DNA from: Trebonia sp963773105
GTDB taxonomy: Bacteria > Actinomycetota > Actinomycetes > Streptosporangiales > Streptosporangiaceae
Direction of reading: 5' to 3'
Assembly (NCBI GenBank): GCA_963773105.1
Contig: CAVZAA010000003.1
Coordinates: 1,426,001 to 1,490,000, forward strand
DNA length: 64,000 nucleotides
Shown here: positions 1-8,662 of the stretch, piece after piece
How the letters are laid out: every line of letters begins with the position of its first letter
Position numbering within the stretch: the first letter of the stretch is position 1
Position numbers and translations under genes: made by a program
Notes under the pieces: model-generated
The model's input: the letters and a program-made list of their open reading frames with translations, nothing else
The model's database searches: none
What the model was told of the DNA's origin: nothing

Positions 1-652
1 CATCCGGCTGGGCTCACTCAACGCGTTCGGCCTGCGGCCGCACGTGCTCGACCAGGCCACCCAGGGCACCCCCGCCAAGTACTCGTGCTGCATCGCCGAG
101 AACGAGGAGGACTCGCCGTGGGCGCCGCTGCACGTGGACAACGGGCTGGCGTCCACCGACAGCGCGTGCACGTCGACCGTCATCCGCTCGGTGCTGCACA
201 TCGAGGCCAGGCACACCATCGTTCCCGAGCAGCTGGCGATGGACCTGGCCGATTCGATCTGCCGCACCGGCGCGATGGTGCGGGCGTTCGCGTCGGTCTA
301 CGTGGTGCTCAACCCGGAGCACGCGCGGCTGCTCGACTCCCGCGGCTGGTCCAAGCAGGACCTGAAGGAGGCGATCGTCGAGCGCGGCTCGCGGACCTAC
401 CGGGAGCTTTCCGCGTCCGGCAAGGAGGCGATCGCCAAGGGCACCGGCTGGCGGCTGCCCGCCGGCCACCCGGACGCCCTGCCGCAGACCGCGCCGGCCG
501 ACCCGGACACGCCCGTATCCGTCATCCGGTCAGCCCATGACGTGCAGATCGTGGTGGCCGGCGCGCCTAACGCGGGGGTGTCGTCCATCGTCGAGACGTT
601 CGGCGCGGTCGGCCGCCCGCCGTCCGTCGCCAAGGTCGAAGAGAAAGAGTGA
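1..652 (+). CDS. Conserved protein of unknown function, C-terminal part
   Basis: The reading frame is open from the left edge (first full codon at base 2), so the N-terminus lies outside the window. About 216 residues are visible. A Cys pair (YSCC) is followed by a Ser/Thr/Cys-rich stretch (STDSACTSTVIRS), then a helical region and a C-terminal tail containing AGAPNAGVSS. I do not recognise the family. The Cys residues and the VAGAPNAG segment might bind a ligand or nucleotide, but that is speculation. It precedes a catabolic operon on the same strand and ends 168 bases before the likely start of the FAD oxidoreductase, with an inverted repeat in the gap, so it may belong to the unit before. 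Confidence 0.6.
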   Translation, partial: IRLGSLNAFGLRPHVLDQATQGTPAKYSCCIAENEEDSPWAPLHVDNGLASTDSACTSTVIRSVLHIEARHTIVPEQLAMDLADSICRTGAMVRAFASVYVVLNPEHARLLDSRGWSKQDLKEAIVERGSRTYRELSASGKEAIAKGTGWRLPAGHPDALPQTAPADPDTPVSVIRSAHDVQIVVAGAPNAGVSSIVETFGAVGRPPSVAKVEEKE

Positions 653-710
653 AAGGCGGGTCCCCGGTGGCGCGTCGTACCAGCCAGGTGCGGGTCGCGG
701 TCGGCCGATC

Positions 711-750
711 CTCAGTTTTGTCCGAACGGACCGTGGTTTCACCTGATAGT
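711..750 (-). promoter_or_regulatory. Copy of a dispersed intergenic element
   Basis: Read on the minus strand this contains AGGTGAAACCACGGTCCG followed by TTCGGAC. It matches sites near 29.0 kb and 53.2 kb (consensus GGAACCAGGGTCCGTTCGA) and lies about 70 bases upstream of the FAD oxidoreductase start. A regulator site or a small repeat is inferred; no function is known. Confidence 0.4.
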
Positions 751-786
751 GGATCGCTGGATACATCCGGGTGTACCCAGCGATCC
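751..786. promoter_or_regulatory. 36-bp imperfect palindrome, probable operator
   Basis: A perfect 10-base inverted repeat (GGATCGCTGG at 751-760, CCAGCGATCC at 777-786) encloses a nearly palindromic centre with TACA and TGTA half-sites. It sits 33 bases before the likely TTG start of the FAD oxidoreductase and has no following T-run. It therefore looks more like an operator than a terminator. The FadR-type GntR regulator at 7.9-8.6 kb is a candidate ligand-responsive binder, by inference only. Confidence 0.45.
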
Positions 787-819
787 ATCGTCAGCCCCAA
801 CCGGGATGAGGAGATCGTG

Positions 820-2183
820 TTGAGCGGCGAGACGATCATCGAGCCGAGCCGGTCGACGCCGGTCTACGGCGAGTTCGACGTGGTCGTGGTCGGCGGCGGG
901 CCGGCTGGGATCATGGCGGCTTCCGCCGCCGCCCGGGCCGGGTGCTCGACGCTGCTGATCGAGCGCTACGGGTTCCTCGGCGGGGCCGGGACGGCGGGCG
1001 GGCTGTCCACCTTCTGCGGGCTGCACGCGCGCACGTACGGGGCGGACGTGCGGGTGATCCGGGGGCTAGCCGACGAGCTGCTCGACCGGCTGGCGAAGCT
1101 GGACGGGCTGAACGCGCCGCACCTGACGATCGCGGACGGGATCGCGGCGCAGGCGTTCGACATCTCGGCCTACAAGATCGCGGCCGACGAGCTGGTCACC
1201 GGGTCGGGGGCGCGGATCCTGTTCCACGCGATGGCGGTCGGGGCGGTGATGCGCACGACCACAGAGATCGACGCGGTGCTGATCGAGTCCAAGTCCGGGC
1301 GGCAGGCGGTGCGGGGGCGGTTCTTCATCGACGCGTCGGGCGACGGGGACCTAGCCGCCTGGGCCGGGGTGCCGTGGGAGAAGGCACCGCCGGTCGACGG
1401 GATGATGTACCCGTCGCTGATGTTCCGCATCAACGGCGTCGACGTCGAGCGGGCCGGGCCGGCCCCTGGCGGACGGTCGAGCGACTGATGGACGAGGCGG
1501 AGCGGGCCGGCACGCACACGTTCCCGCGCAAGAAGCCGATCGTCCGGCCGCAGCGCAACCCGCTCGAGTGGCGGGCCAACCTGACCCAGCTCCGCACCGC
1601 CGACGGCGGCGCCATCGACGGGACCGACGTCGACCAGCTCACGCTGGGCGAGCTGACCGGGCGGCAGCAGGCGCTGGACGCGTTCACGTTCATCAGGGAC
1701 CGCACCCCCGGGTTCGAGGACTCCTACATCGTCGACATCGCGCCGCAGATCGGCATCCGCGAGACCCGCCGGATCATCGGCGCCTACCAGCTGACCGAGG
1801 ACGACGTGCTCGGCTGCGCCGACTTCGACGACACCATCGGGGTGAACGGCTGGCCGGTGGAGGCGCACGTCGCGGGCACGGTCGAGTTCCGCTGGCAGCG
1901 GGACGAGCGCGGGTTCAACCAGCTTCCGTTCCGCATCATCGTGCCGCCCGCCACCGCCAACCTCTACGTCACCGGCCGGTGCTCGTCGATGACCCACGGG
2001 GCGCAGTCCGCCGCCCGGGTCACCGGGCCCTGCTTCGTGATGGGCGAGGCGGCGGGGACGGCGGCCGGCCTGGCGCTGGCCGGGGGGTCGTCCGGCGCCG
2101 CCGTCGACGTGACCGAACTCCAGCGCCGGCTGGAGGATCAGGGCGCCTACCTGGGCCGCACCGCCCCCGAGCGAATCATCTAG
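820..2183 (+). pseudogene. FAD-dependent oxidoreductase, interrupted by a frameshift
   Basis: The product resembles the FAD_oxidored family (PF12831). The N-terminus has a Rossmann FAD motif, VVGGGPAG, at about residues 23-30, then the family's ERYGFLGG and ASGDGD segments. The frame breaks near 1463-1466, where four C residues stand in a ggcccctgg context. Adding one C joins both halves into a continuous 454-residue protein (RAGPAPWRTVERL). The second half ends with the family-typical segment CSSMTHGAQSAARV and MGEAAGTAAG. A TTG at 820 sits 6 bases after GAGGAG; GTG 817 is the alternative. It probably oxidises a polyol or sugar-derived substrate in the following operon. The break may be real or a one-base sequencing error. 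Confidence 0.75.
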
Positions 2184-2219
2184 AACAAATCGCAGGCATT
2201 TCCTTTGGGAGGGCCACCC

Positions 2220-4058
2220 TTGTCCGGACAACCCCCGCCGTATCAGGCTCAGGGTGTGACAGCGCGCAAGCTCCGCTCCAACTTCACGCCCGGGTCCACC
2301 CCGTGGGCGATGCGCCGCGCGCAGTGGACCGCGCTCGGGCTGACCGAGGCCGATCTGGAGAAGCCGAAGATCGCGATCGTCAACTCCAGCTCCCAGCTCG
2401 CCTCCTGCTTCAGCCACCTGGACCAGATCGTGGGCCCGCTCAAGGAGGCGATCACCGCCGCGGGCGGGGTCGCGTTCGAGGTCCGCACGGCCGCGCCGTC
2501 CGACGCGATCACCTCGGCCGGAGCGGCCGGGCAGTACATACTGCCCAGCCGCGACCTGATCGCCTCCGACATCGAGGTCGCGGTCGAGGGCGCGCTGCTT
2601 GACGGCATGGTCTGCCTCGCCTCGTGCGACAAGACCACGCCGGGCCAGCTGATGGCGGCCGGGCGGCTGAACATCCCGACGATCGTGGTCGGCTGCGGCT
2701 ACCAGCCGTCGGGGACCTACCGCGGCGAGGCGGTCGACTTCGAGGACATCTTCCGATTCGCCGGGCACGTCAACGCCGGGCGGATGACGGTCGACGAGCT
2801 CGGGGAGATGTCGCGCTGCGCGGTGACCGGGCCCGGCGTCTGCGCCGGGATGGGCACCGCCAACTCCATGCACCTGGCCGCCGAGGCACTGGGCATGGCG
2901 CTGCCCGGCACGACCCCGGTGCTCGCGCTCGGTCCGAAGATGTGGGACGCGGTCGCCGCGGCGGGCGCCCGCATCGTGGAGCTGATCGCGGAGAACGTGA
3001 CCCCGCGATCGATCCTGACCCCCTCCGCGTTCGCCAACGCCGTCACCGCGATCTTGTCCGTCGGCGGCTCGGTTAACTGCCTCAAGCACCTGCAGGCGAT
3101 CGCGGTCGAGGCCGACTGCGACGTCGACGTGTACCGGCTGTTCGAGGAGCTCGCGCCGCAGGTCCCGCTGCTAACCGACGTCAAGCCCAACGGCGAAACG
3201 CAGATCACCGAGTTCGACGCGGCCGGGGGGACCCGAGGGCTGCTGACACAGCTCGCGCCGCTGCTCGACCTGTCCGCGTCGACTGTCGGCGGGATGACGC
3301 TCGGCCAGGCGATCGGGGCGACGGCGGTGGACTCGGCCAAGACCGCGGCAGGGGCGACGCGCGGCTCGGCGAGCGTGGCCGGGACGGCGTCATCGTCGCC
3401 GGCAGGATCCGCGTCCACACCGGGGTCCGCGTCCACGCCCGGGGTCGTTGACTCGGCCGTGATCCGGCCGCTGGACAAGCCCGTGGCCGCGCACCCGGCG
3501 ATCGTGGTGATGCGCGGATCGCTGGCGCCGGACGGGGCGGTGCTCAAGCGGACGGTGGCCGACGACGCGCCGCTGGCGTTCCGCGGGCCCGCCAAGGTCG
3601 TGCACTCCCGGGACGAGGGGGTCGCCGCCGCCAAGGCCGGCCGGTTCGCGGCGGGCGACGTGGTGGTGCTGACCGGGCTGGGTCTGCGCGGCTCGCCGGG
3701 GATGGGGCTGACGTCGGCCCTGATGTTCGCCATCGACGGCGCGGGGCTGTCCACGTCGGTCGCGGTGATCACCGACGGGCAGATGTCCGGCCTGGTCAAC
3801 GGCGGCCTGGTCATCGCCGAGGTGTCACCGGAGGGGGCCGCGGGCGGGCCCCTGGGCCTGGTCAGGGACGGCGACATGATCACCATTGACGTCAACGCGC
3901 GTACGGTCGATCTTGAGGTGGAATCGGGCGAGCTGGCCGCGCGCCTGGCGTCGCTGCCGCCGCTGGCGGCGCCGACCGGGTGCGGCTGGCTGGCGGTGTA
4001 CGCGCGGAGCGTCGCGCCGCTGGGATCGGGCGCGACGCTGGGGGACGGCCAGGGGTAG
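2220..4058 (+). CDS. IlvD/Edd family dehydratase, probably for a sugar acid
   Basis: This is a 612-residue iron-sulfur dehydratase of the dihydroxy-acid / phosphogluconate dehydratase family, which dehydrates 2,3-dihydroxy acids to 2-keto acids. The Fe-S Cys motif ASCDKTTPGQ and a second one, GVCAGMGTANSM, are present, and the C-terminus has the TDGQMSG motif. The start is TTG 2220, six bases after GGGAGGG. The flanking dehydrogenases suggest an aldonic acid substrate rather than branched-chain amino-acid synthesis. Oddly, a Ser/Ala/Gly/Thr-rich linker of about 40 residues is inserted near residues 376-412, between the two halves of the enzyme. It contains the six-residue unit GSASTP twice in tandem and makes the protein longer than the usual 570 or so residues. 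Confidence 0.88.
   Translation: MSGQPPPYQAQGVTARKLRSNFTPGSTPWAMRRAQWTALGLTEADLEKPKIAIVNSSSQLASCFSHLDQIVGPLKEAITAAGGVAFEVRTAAPSDAITSAGAAGQYILPSRDLIASDIEVAVEGALLDGMVCLASCDKTTPGQLMAAGRLNIPTIVVGCGYQPSGTYRGEAVDFEDIFRFAGHVNAGRMTVDELGEMSRCAVTGPGVCAGMGTANSMHLAAEALGMALPGTTPVLALGPKMWDAVAAAGARIVELIAENVTPRSILTPSAFANAVTAILSVGGSVNCLKHLQAIAVEADCDVDVYRLFEELAPQVPLLTDVKPNGETQITEFDAAGGTRGLLTQLAPLLDLSASTVGGMTLGQAIGATAVDSAKTAAGATRGSASVAGTASSSPAGSASTPGSASTPGVVDSAVIRPLDKPVAAHPAIVVMRGSLAPDGAVLKRTVADDAPLAFRGPAKVVHSRDEGVAAAKAGRFAAGDVVVLTGLGLRGSPGMGLTSALMFAIDGAGLSTSVAVITDGQMSGLVNGGLVIAEVSPEGAAGGPLGLVRDGDMITIDVNARTVDLEVESGELAARLASLPPLAAPTGCGWLAVYARSVAPLGSGATLGDGQG
3405..3440 (+). repeat. Two 18-bp tandem copies inside the dehydratase gene
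   Basis: The units at 3405-3422 and 3423-3440 differ at only a few bases and each encodes GSASTP. They lie in the low-complexity linker of the IlvD/Edd dehydratase and point to expansion by slippage. Confidence 0.7.
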
Positions 4059-4086
4059 GCAATTCGTGGACGTGTGGGAGTAAGCG

Positions 4087-4128
4087 GGGTCCGTTCGACA
4101 TCCGGATCTTGATTTGATTTTCAGGAGG
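4087..4128 (+). promoter_or_regulatory. Copy of the dispersed element, just before a dehydrogenase gene
   Basis: GGGTCCGTTCGACAT is followed by ATCTTGATTT and TTTTCAGGAGG, the latter serving as ribosome binding site for the GTG at 4140. The GGTCCGTTCGA core and the AT-rich TTGA segment match the copies at 29.0 and 53.2 kb, although the GGAACC part is lost here. Confidence 0.4.
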
Positions 4129-4139
4129 CGACGAAGCCA

Positions 4140-5153
4140 GTGCGAGCCGTTCAGTATGTGGATCTTGAGACCGGGACCGCCGTGGGCGAGGTGCCGGACC
4201 CCAGCCCCGGACCCGAGGACGTCATCGTCGCGGTGGAGGCGTGCGGGCTGTGCGGGTCCGACGTGCACGCCCTGCAGAACGGGCAGCCCGAGCCCGGGGC
4301 GATCCTCGGGCACGAGTTCAGCGGGCGGATCGTGGCGCTCGGCGCGGACGTGACCGGGTGGGCCGAGGGGCAGCCGGTGGCGGCGACGCCGATCGGGTCG
4401 TGCGGCAAGTGCCGGATCTGCGCGCGCGGGATACCGTTCCGGTGCCCGGCGGTGCCCAACATCGGGATCAACACCCAGGGCGCGTACGCCGAGTACGCCA
4501 GGGTGCCGGCCAGGCAGCTGGTCGCGCTGCCGCCCGAGCTCGAGGTCGAGCTCGGCTCCCACGCCGAGCCGCTCTCGGTCGGCCGTCAGGCGGTCAAGCT
4601 GGCCCAGGTCGGGCCGGGCGACCCGGTGCTGGTGTACGGGGTCGGGCCGATCGGGCTGTATGCGATCATCGCGCTCAAGCTGGCCGGGGCCGGGCCGATC
4701 GTCGCCGCTGGGCGGTCGGCCGGACGGCGGCAGGCGGCCGCCGACGTGGGCGCGGACGTGGTGATCGACACCCGCGAGATCTCGGTGGCGGAGTACGCGG
4801 AGCAGTCGGGGACGCTATTCGCGGCGGTGCTCGAGTGCTCGGCCGCGCCGGGCGCGTTCAACGAGGCGCTCGCCGTCACCGAGCCCGGCGGCACCGTGGT
4901 GGAGGTGGCGCTGACCCCCGAGGCGGCCTCGGTGCCGCTGTTCCCGCTGATCAGCGAGGGGCATCACGTGGTCGGCTCGTGCGCGTTCTCCGATCAGACC
5001 TACCGCGAGTCCGTCGCGCATCTGGCGTCCGGGCAGGTGCCGGTCGAGCGGCTGGTGTCGGAGCGGGTGGCGCTGGCCGACACCCCCGACGCGCTGCGGC
5101 GGCTGCAGACGCCGGGCACGCTCGTGCGGATCATCTCTCGTCCCTGGCAGTAG
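4140..5153 (+). CDS. Zinc-dependent medium-chain dehydrogenase
   Basis: The 337-residue protein of the MDR superfamily (sorbitol/threonine dehydrogenase type) oxidises an alcohol with NAD(P). Catalytic zinc ligands are visible as CGLCGSDVH (Cys38) and GHEFSG (His58, Glu59). The structural zinc site is the four-Cys cluster in CGKCRICARG plus a later Cys, near residues 88-102. The Rossmann motif is YGVGPIG. The GTG start follows AGGAGG by 8 bases. It lies 81 bases after the dehydratase and 29 before the SDR, so it is probably cotranscribed. A polyol or sugar-alcohol substrate is inferred from the neighbours only. Confidence 0.85.
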   Translation: MRAVQYVDLETGTAVGEVPDPSPGPEDVIVAVEACGLCGSDVHALQNGQPEPGAILGHEFSGRIVALGADVTGWAEGQPVAATPIGSCGKCRICARGIPFRCPAVPNIGINTQGAYAEYARVPARQLVALPPELEVELGSHAEPLSVGRQAVKLAQVGPGDPVLVYGVGPIGLYAIIALKLAGAGPIVAAGRSAGRRQAAADVGADVVIDTREISVAEYAEQSGTLFAAVLECSAAPGAFNEALAVTEPGGTVVEVALTPEAASVPLFPLISEGHHVVGSCAFSDQTYRESVAHLASGQVPVERLVSERVALADTPDALRRLQTPGTLVRIISRPWQ

Positions 5154-5182
5154 CGGCGTAACACTCGTTAGGAGATCTATTC

Positions 5183-6046
5183 GTGGAACAGTTCGCGGGT
5201 AAGACCGCCGTCGTCACCGGCGCGGGCAGCGGCATGGGCAAGGCGTTCGCGCTGCGCTGGGGGGCCGAGGGGATGAACGTCGTGATCGGCGACATCCAGC
5301 AGGACGCGCTGGCCGCGACCACGGCCGAGCTTGAGGCGGCCGGCGTGCCGGTGCTCGGGCTGCGGACCGACGTGTCGTCGCTGGCCGACATCGAGGCGCT
5401 GGCGGACGCGGCCGAGGCCCGGTTCGGCCCGATTCACCTGGTCAACAACAACGCCGGGGTGGAGGGGTACCTGGACGGGCCAATCTGGCAGGCGACCGCC
5501 AAGGACTGGGACTGGACGCTCTCGGTCAACTTGATGTCGGTGATCTACGGCATCAGGACCTTCGTGCCCCGGATGCTGGCCCACGGCGAGCCCGGGCACG
5601 TGGTCAACACCTGCTCGATGACCTCGGTGATCGCGGCGACGAACATGTACGGGATCTGCAAGCACGCGATCCTGGCGCTGACGGAAGTGCTGGCCGCGGA
5701 CCTAGCGGCGGCGGGTTCTGTGATCGGTGCGACTGGGCTATGCCCCGGGATCATCGCCACCAACCTGTTCCACGGGTCGCGCAACCGGCCCGCGGCGCTG
5801 ACCGACGGCGAGGTCATGTCTTCCTCCGGGGCGGAGCTGCGCGAACACATGCACTCGGTGCTGTCGGCGGGCATGCCGCCGTCGGAGGTGGCCGACCTGC
5901 TGGTCACGGCGGTGCGATCGAACCAGCTGTACTTGCTGACCGATCACGAGTGGGACACCAGGGTGGTCGCCAGGCACGAGGCGATCCTGGCGGGGGCCGT
6001 CGGGCCCGCCGCCACCGGCATTCTTGACCAGGAGGGCGTGCGATGA
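5183..6046 (+). CDS. SDR family oxidoreductase
   Basis: This 287-residue short-chain dehydrogenase is somewhat longer than the classical 250. It has the cofactor motif TGAGSGMG near residues 12-19, NNAG in strand 4, and an active-site run in which Ser precedes Tyr and Lys as YGICK. A GTG start follows AGGAG by 8 bases. The stop overlaps the start of the next SDR gene by four bases (ATGA), which indicates translational coupling. The C-terminal region after the catalytic segment is extended and may cap the substrate pocket. The substrate is unknown; context suggests a hydroxyl intermediate of the sugar-acid pathway. Confidence 0.85.
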   Translation: MEQFAGKTAVVTGAGSGMGKAFALRWGAEGMNVVIGDIQQDALAATTAELEAAGVPVLGLRTDVSSLADIEALADAAEARFGPIHLVNNNAGVEGYLDGPIWQATAKDWDWTLSVNLMSVIYGIRTFVPRMLAHGEPGHVVNTCSMTSVIAATNMYGICKHAILALTEVLAADLAAAGSVIGATGLCPGIIATNLFHGSRNRPAALTDGEVMSSSGAELREHMHSVLSAGMPPSEVADLLVTAVRSNQLYLLTDHEWDTRVVARHEAILAGAVGPAATGILDQEGVR

Positions 6047-6813
6047 GCGTTCGTTATGGGTTCGAGGGGCAGGTCGCGGTGATCACCGGGGCGGCCAACG
6101 GTTTCGGGCTGGCGGTCGCTTCCCGGCTGGCCGACGAGGGCGCGAAGCTGGTGCTGGTCGACCGGGACGCCGCTGCCCTGGAGGCGGCGGCGGCCAAGCT
6201 CGGCGGTCTGGCGGTGCTGGCCGACGTGTCGGTCGAGTCGGAGGTCGACGGGTACGTGGCCGCCGCGGTCGAGGCCCACGGGCGGATCGACCTGTTCTTC
6301 AACAACGCGGGCATCGAGGGCCGGATGGCCCCGATGACGGAGCTGTCGGTGGCGGACTTCGACCGGGTCTGGTCGGTCAACGGGCGGGGCGTGTTCATGG
6401 GGCTGCGGGCCGTCCTCACGGTGATGAAGCCGCAGCGGTCCGGGGTGATCGTGAACACCGCGTCGATGGCGGCGATCAAGGGCGCGGCCACGTTCTCCCC
6501 CTACATCGCGTCCAAGCACGCGGTCCTGGGGCTGACCAAGTCGGCGGCGCTGGAAGCCGCGCCGTACGGCATCCGGGTCAACTGCGTCGCGCCTGGCCAC
6601 ATCGACACCCGGATGGCCCGCGACCTGACCGCGCAGATCGACCCGTCCGACCCCGAGGGCGTCTTTGCGTCGGTCTCCTCGTCGGTGCCGCTGTACCAGC
6701 GCTACGGGACGGCGGAGGAGGTGGCGAACGTGGTGATGTGGCTGCTGTCGTCAGAGTCGGAGTACGTGTCGGGCGCGCTGCACCTCATCGACGGCGCGCT
6801 CAACGCCGGGTAG
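6043..6813 (+). CDS. SDR family oxidoreductase
   Basis: A 256-residue classical SDR with TGAANGFG cofactor motif, NNAGIEG, catalytic YIASK and the usual C-terminal SGALHLIDG segment. ATG 6043 overlaps the preceding stop by 4 bases. It resembles glucose 1-dehydrogenase and 3-oxoacyl reductase-like members, which cannot be told apart by motif alone. It is the last gene of the left-hand operon and is followed at once by a strong palindromic terminator. The pairing of two coupled SDRs suggests two successive oxidations, or oxidation plus epimerisation, of the same compound. Confidence 0.87.
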   Translation: MSVRYGFEGQVAVITGAANGFGLAVASRLADEGAKLVLVDRDAAALEAAAAKLGGLAVLADVSVESEVDGYVAAAVEAHGRIDLFFNNAGIEGRMAPMTELSVADFDRVWSVNGRGVFMGLRAVLTVMKPQRSGVIVNTASMAAIKGAATFSPYIASKHAVLGLTKSAALEAAPYGIRVNCVAPGHIDTRMARDLTAQIDPSDPEGVFASVSSSVPLYQRYGTAEEVANVVMWLLSSESEYVSGALHLIDGALNAG

Positions 6814-6840
6814 GAACGCCCGAGCGGAAGCGGCCTCTAC

Positions 6841-6872
6841 CGCGAGCCAAAGGGCGCGCCCTTTGGCTCGCG
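6841..6872. terminator. Perfect 32-bp palindrome, bidirectional terminator
   Basis: The left arm CGCGAGCCAAAGGGCG at 6841-6856 is followed directly by its exact reverse complement to 6872. It lies between a plus-strand operon ending at 6813 and a minus-strand gene ending at 6886, as expected for a shared terminator of convergent units. Confidence 0.8.
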
Positions 6873-6885
6873 GGGAAATTGCTCC

Positions 6886-7737
6886 CTATTTCTTGCGGGC
6901 GACGCCGCCGAAGAAACTGTGGTACACCTCGTCGTGCTCGATGGGATCCGGGGTCGATGGCCGCCACTCCGCGAGCGACACCAGTCCGGGCGGCAGCAGT
7001 TCCCAGTCGCCGAACCACGAGCCGATCTCGTCATCCTCGCGCCAGCGGCCGCTGCCGAGCCCGTCGGCGAGCAGTTTCTCGCCCTCGATGGTGGTGGCGC
7101 GCAGTTCCGGCAGGTCGAGCCCCGGCAGGCGGAGACTCGAGATCGCGAGGTAGCTGCCCGACGGCATCGCGTCGCGGAGCTGGGTCGCGATCCAGCCCGG
7201 GTCGTCCTCGTCCTGGACGTGGTGCAGTACCGCCAGCAGCAGCAGTCCGACCGGCCGGTCGAAGTCGATCAGCCGCGCGACCGTGGGGTCGGCCAGAATG
7301 CGGGCCGGATCGCGGATGTCGGCGTTGATGATGTCGGCCTTCACCGGGTCCGCCAGCAGCGCCTTGCTGTGCGTGTAGACGACCGGGTCGTTGTCGACGT
7401 AGACAACGTGCACGTCGGGGTTGATCTCGTGCGCGACCTCGCTGACGTTGCCCGCCGTGGGCAGCCCGGACCCGATGTCGATCAGCTGGGTGATGCCCGC
7501 CTCGCCGACCAGGTAGCGGACCACCCGGCGGAGGAAGTCGCGGTTGTTCCTCGATGACATCGGCGCCTTGGGAGCGACCTCCATGGCCCGGTGCGCAAAC
7601 TCCCGGTCGGCCGCGAAGTTGTCCTTGCCGCCGACGAAGTAGTCGTACACCCGAGCGACGTTAGGCTTCGTAACGTCGATATCCGTGAGCGCTCGCCGAT
7701 AGTCCCGGGGGCTGCCTCCGCTCAAAGAGACCTCCAT
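6886..7737 (-). CDS. SAM-dependent methyltransferase, DUF574 family
   Basis: The 283-residue protein matches the DUF574 / Methyltransf_19 family, abundant in Streptomyces and relatives. It shows the family's N-terminal NVARVYDYFVGGKDNF segment near residues 26-41, the SAM-binding IDIGSGLP motif, the acidic VDNDPVV at the end of strand 2, and LLLLAVLHHV. The C-terminus carries the aromatic FFGGVARKK. The acceptor substrate of this family is generally unknown. It stands alone, convergent with the SDR operon, and nothing ties it to that pathway. Confidence 0.9.
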   Translation of the reverse strand: MEVSLSGGSPRDYRRALTDIDVTKPNVARVYDYFVGGKDNFAADREFAHRAMEVAPKAPMSSRNNRDFLRRVVRYLVGEAGITQLIDIGSGLPTAGNVSEVAHEINPDVHVVYVDNDPVVYTHSKALLADPVKADIINADIRDPARILADPTVARLIDFDRPVGLLLLAVLHHVQDEDDPGWIATQLRDAMPSGSYLAISSLRLPGLDLPELRATTIEGEKLLADGLGSGRWREDDEIGSWFGDWELLPPGLVSLAEWRPSTPDPIEHDEVYHSFFGGVARKK

Positions 7738-7869
7738 GACGGCGATGAAATGCGCGGTTCACGTGCGGTTAACAGTAGCGCGCGCTATGCGGCAATGCGC
7801 ATGCTTAACCCCAATCCGTCGCATTGTCCGGCGGCGCCGTGGGCGGGCTCTGCCTGCGGGTGGGCGGGC

Positions 7870-8556
7870 CTAGACGGCCGGCAGAATCGAGGGCATGGCC
7901 ACGTCCTCGAGCTGGTGCAGGCAGCCGATGACGCTGGCGAAGTGGTCGCGGGTGATCTGCTCGGCCGCCACCGGGTCGCCGGACACCACCGCCGCGATGA
8001 TGTCCAGGTGCTCCTGCGCGCCCTGCGCGAGGCGCCCGGGCAACAACGAGACGTGGAACTGGTAGCGCACGCCCTGATGCCGCAGCCGGTCGATAATGCC
8101 GGCCGCGGTCTGCTGGCCCGCGATCTCCCGCAGCTTGGTGTGGATCTGGTCGCTGAGCTTGCTGTCGGTGAGCACGTCGCCGTTCTTCACCGCGTCGTTC
8201 ATCTCATCGGCCAGCCGCCGTAGCTCGCGGCGATCCTCCTCGGTCGCGCGGATGGCGGCCCGGGCCGCGCACAGCCCCTCGATCAGGGCGCGGACCTCGA
8301 GGATCTCGATCGCCTCCTCGATGGTCACCGCCCGCACCCAGGCGCTGCGGTTGGGCCGGCGGGTGACCAGCTGCTCGTTCTGCAGCAGCGCCAGAGCCTC
8401 GCGGACCGCGCCGCGGGAGGTGTGGTACTTCTCGGCGAGCTCGCTCTCCACCAGCCGCTGCCCGGGAGGGAACTCACCGCGATAAATAGCCATCCGCAGC
8501 TTGTCGAGGAGGCTGACGGTTTCCGATAGGCCCTGTTCGAATTCGTGGGTCTGCAC
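7870..8556 (-). CDS. GntR family regulator, FadR/FCD subgroup
   Basis: A 228-residue repressor-type protein. The N-terminal winged helix (about residues 10-75) has the classic FPPGQRLVESELAEKYHTS and SRGAVREAL segments. The C-terminal all-helical FCD domain has metal-ligand-like residues, with an H in IHTKL and the QEHLDIIAAV helix. Such regulators usually sense small organic acids from sugar, amino-acid or aromatic catabolism. The likely target is the left-hand operon, perhaps at the palindrome at 751-786; that is inference. It is divergent from pyrD, and the gap contains TTAGC/GCTAA arms (8614-8618, 8631-8635) that could be an autoregulatory site. Confidence 0.9.
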   Translation of the reverse strand: MQTHEFEQGLSETVSLLDKLRMAIYRGEFPPGQRLVESELAEKYHTSRGAVREALALLQNEQLVTRRPNRSAWVRAVTIEEAIEILEVRALIEGLCAARAAIRATEEDRRELRRLADEMNDAVKNGDVLTDSKLSDQIHTKLREIAGQQTAAGIIDRLRHQGVRYQFHVSLLPGRLAQGAQEHLDIIAAVVSGDPVAAEQITRDHFASVIGCLHQLEDVAMPSILPAV

Positions 8557-8662
8557 GCTGCCTTCTTCCCCATATTCCTGTCATCAAGGATGGCAGACAA
8601 AGCACGCACTCGGTTAGCAGTCGGCCTCGGGCTAATACAGTTGTCGGTGGCCAGGGCTTGAG

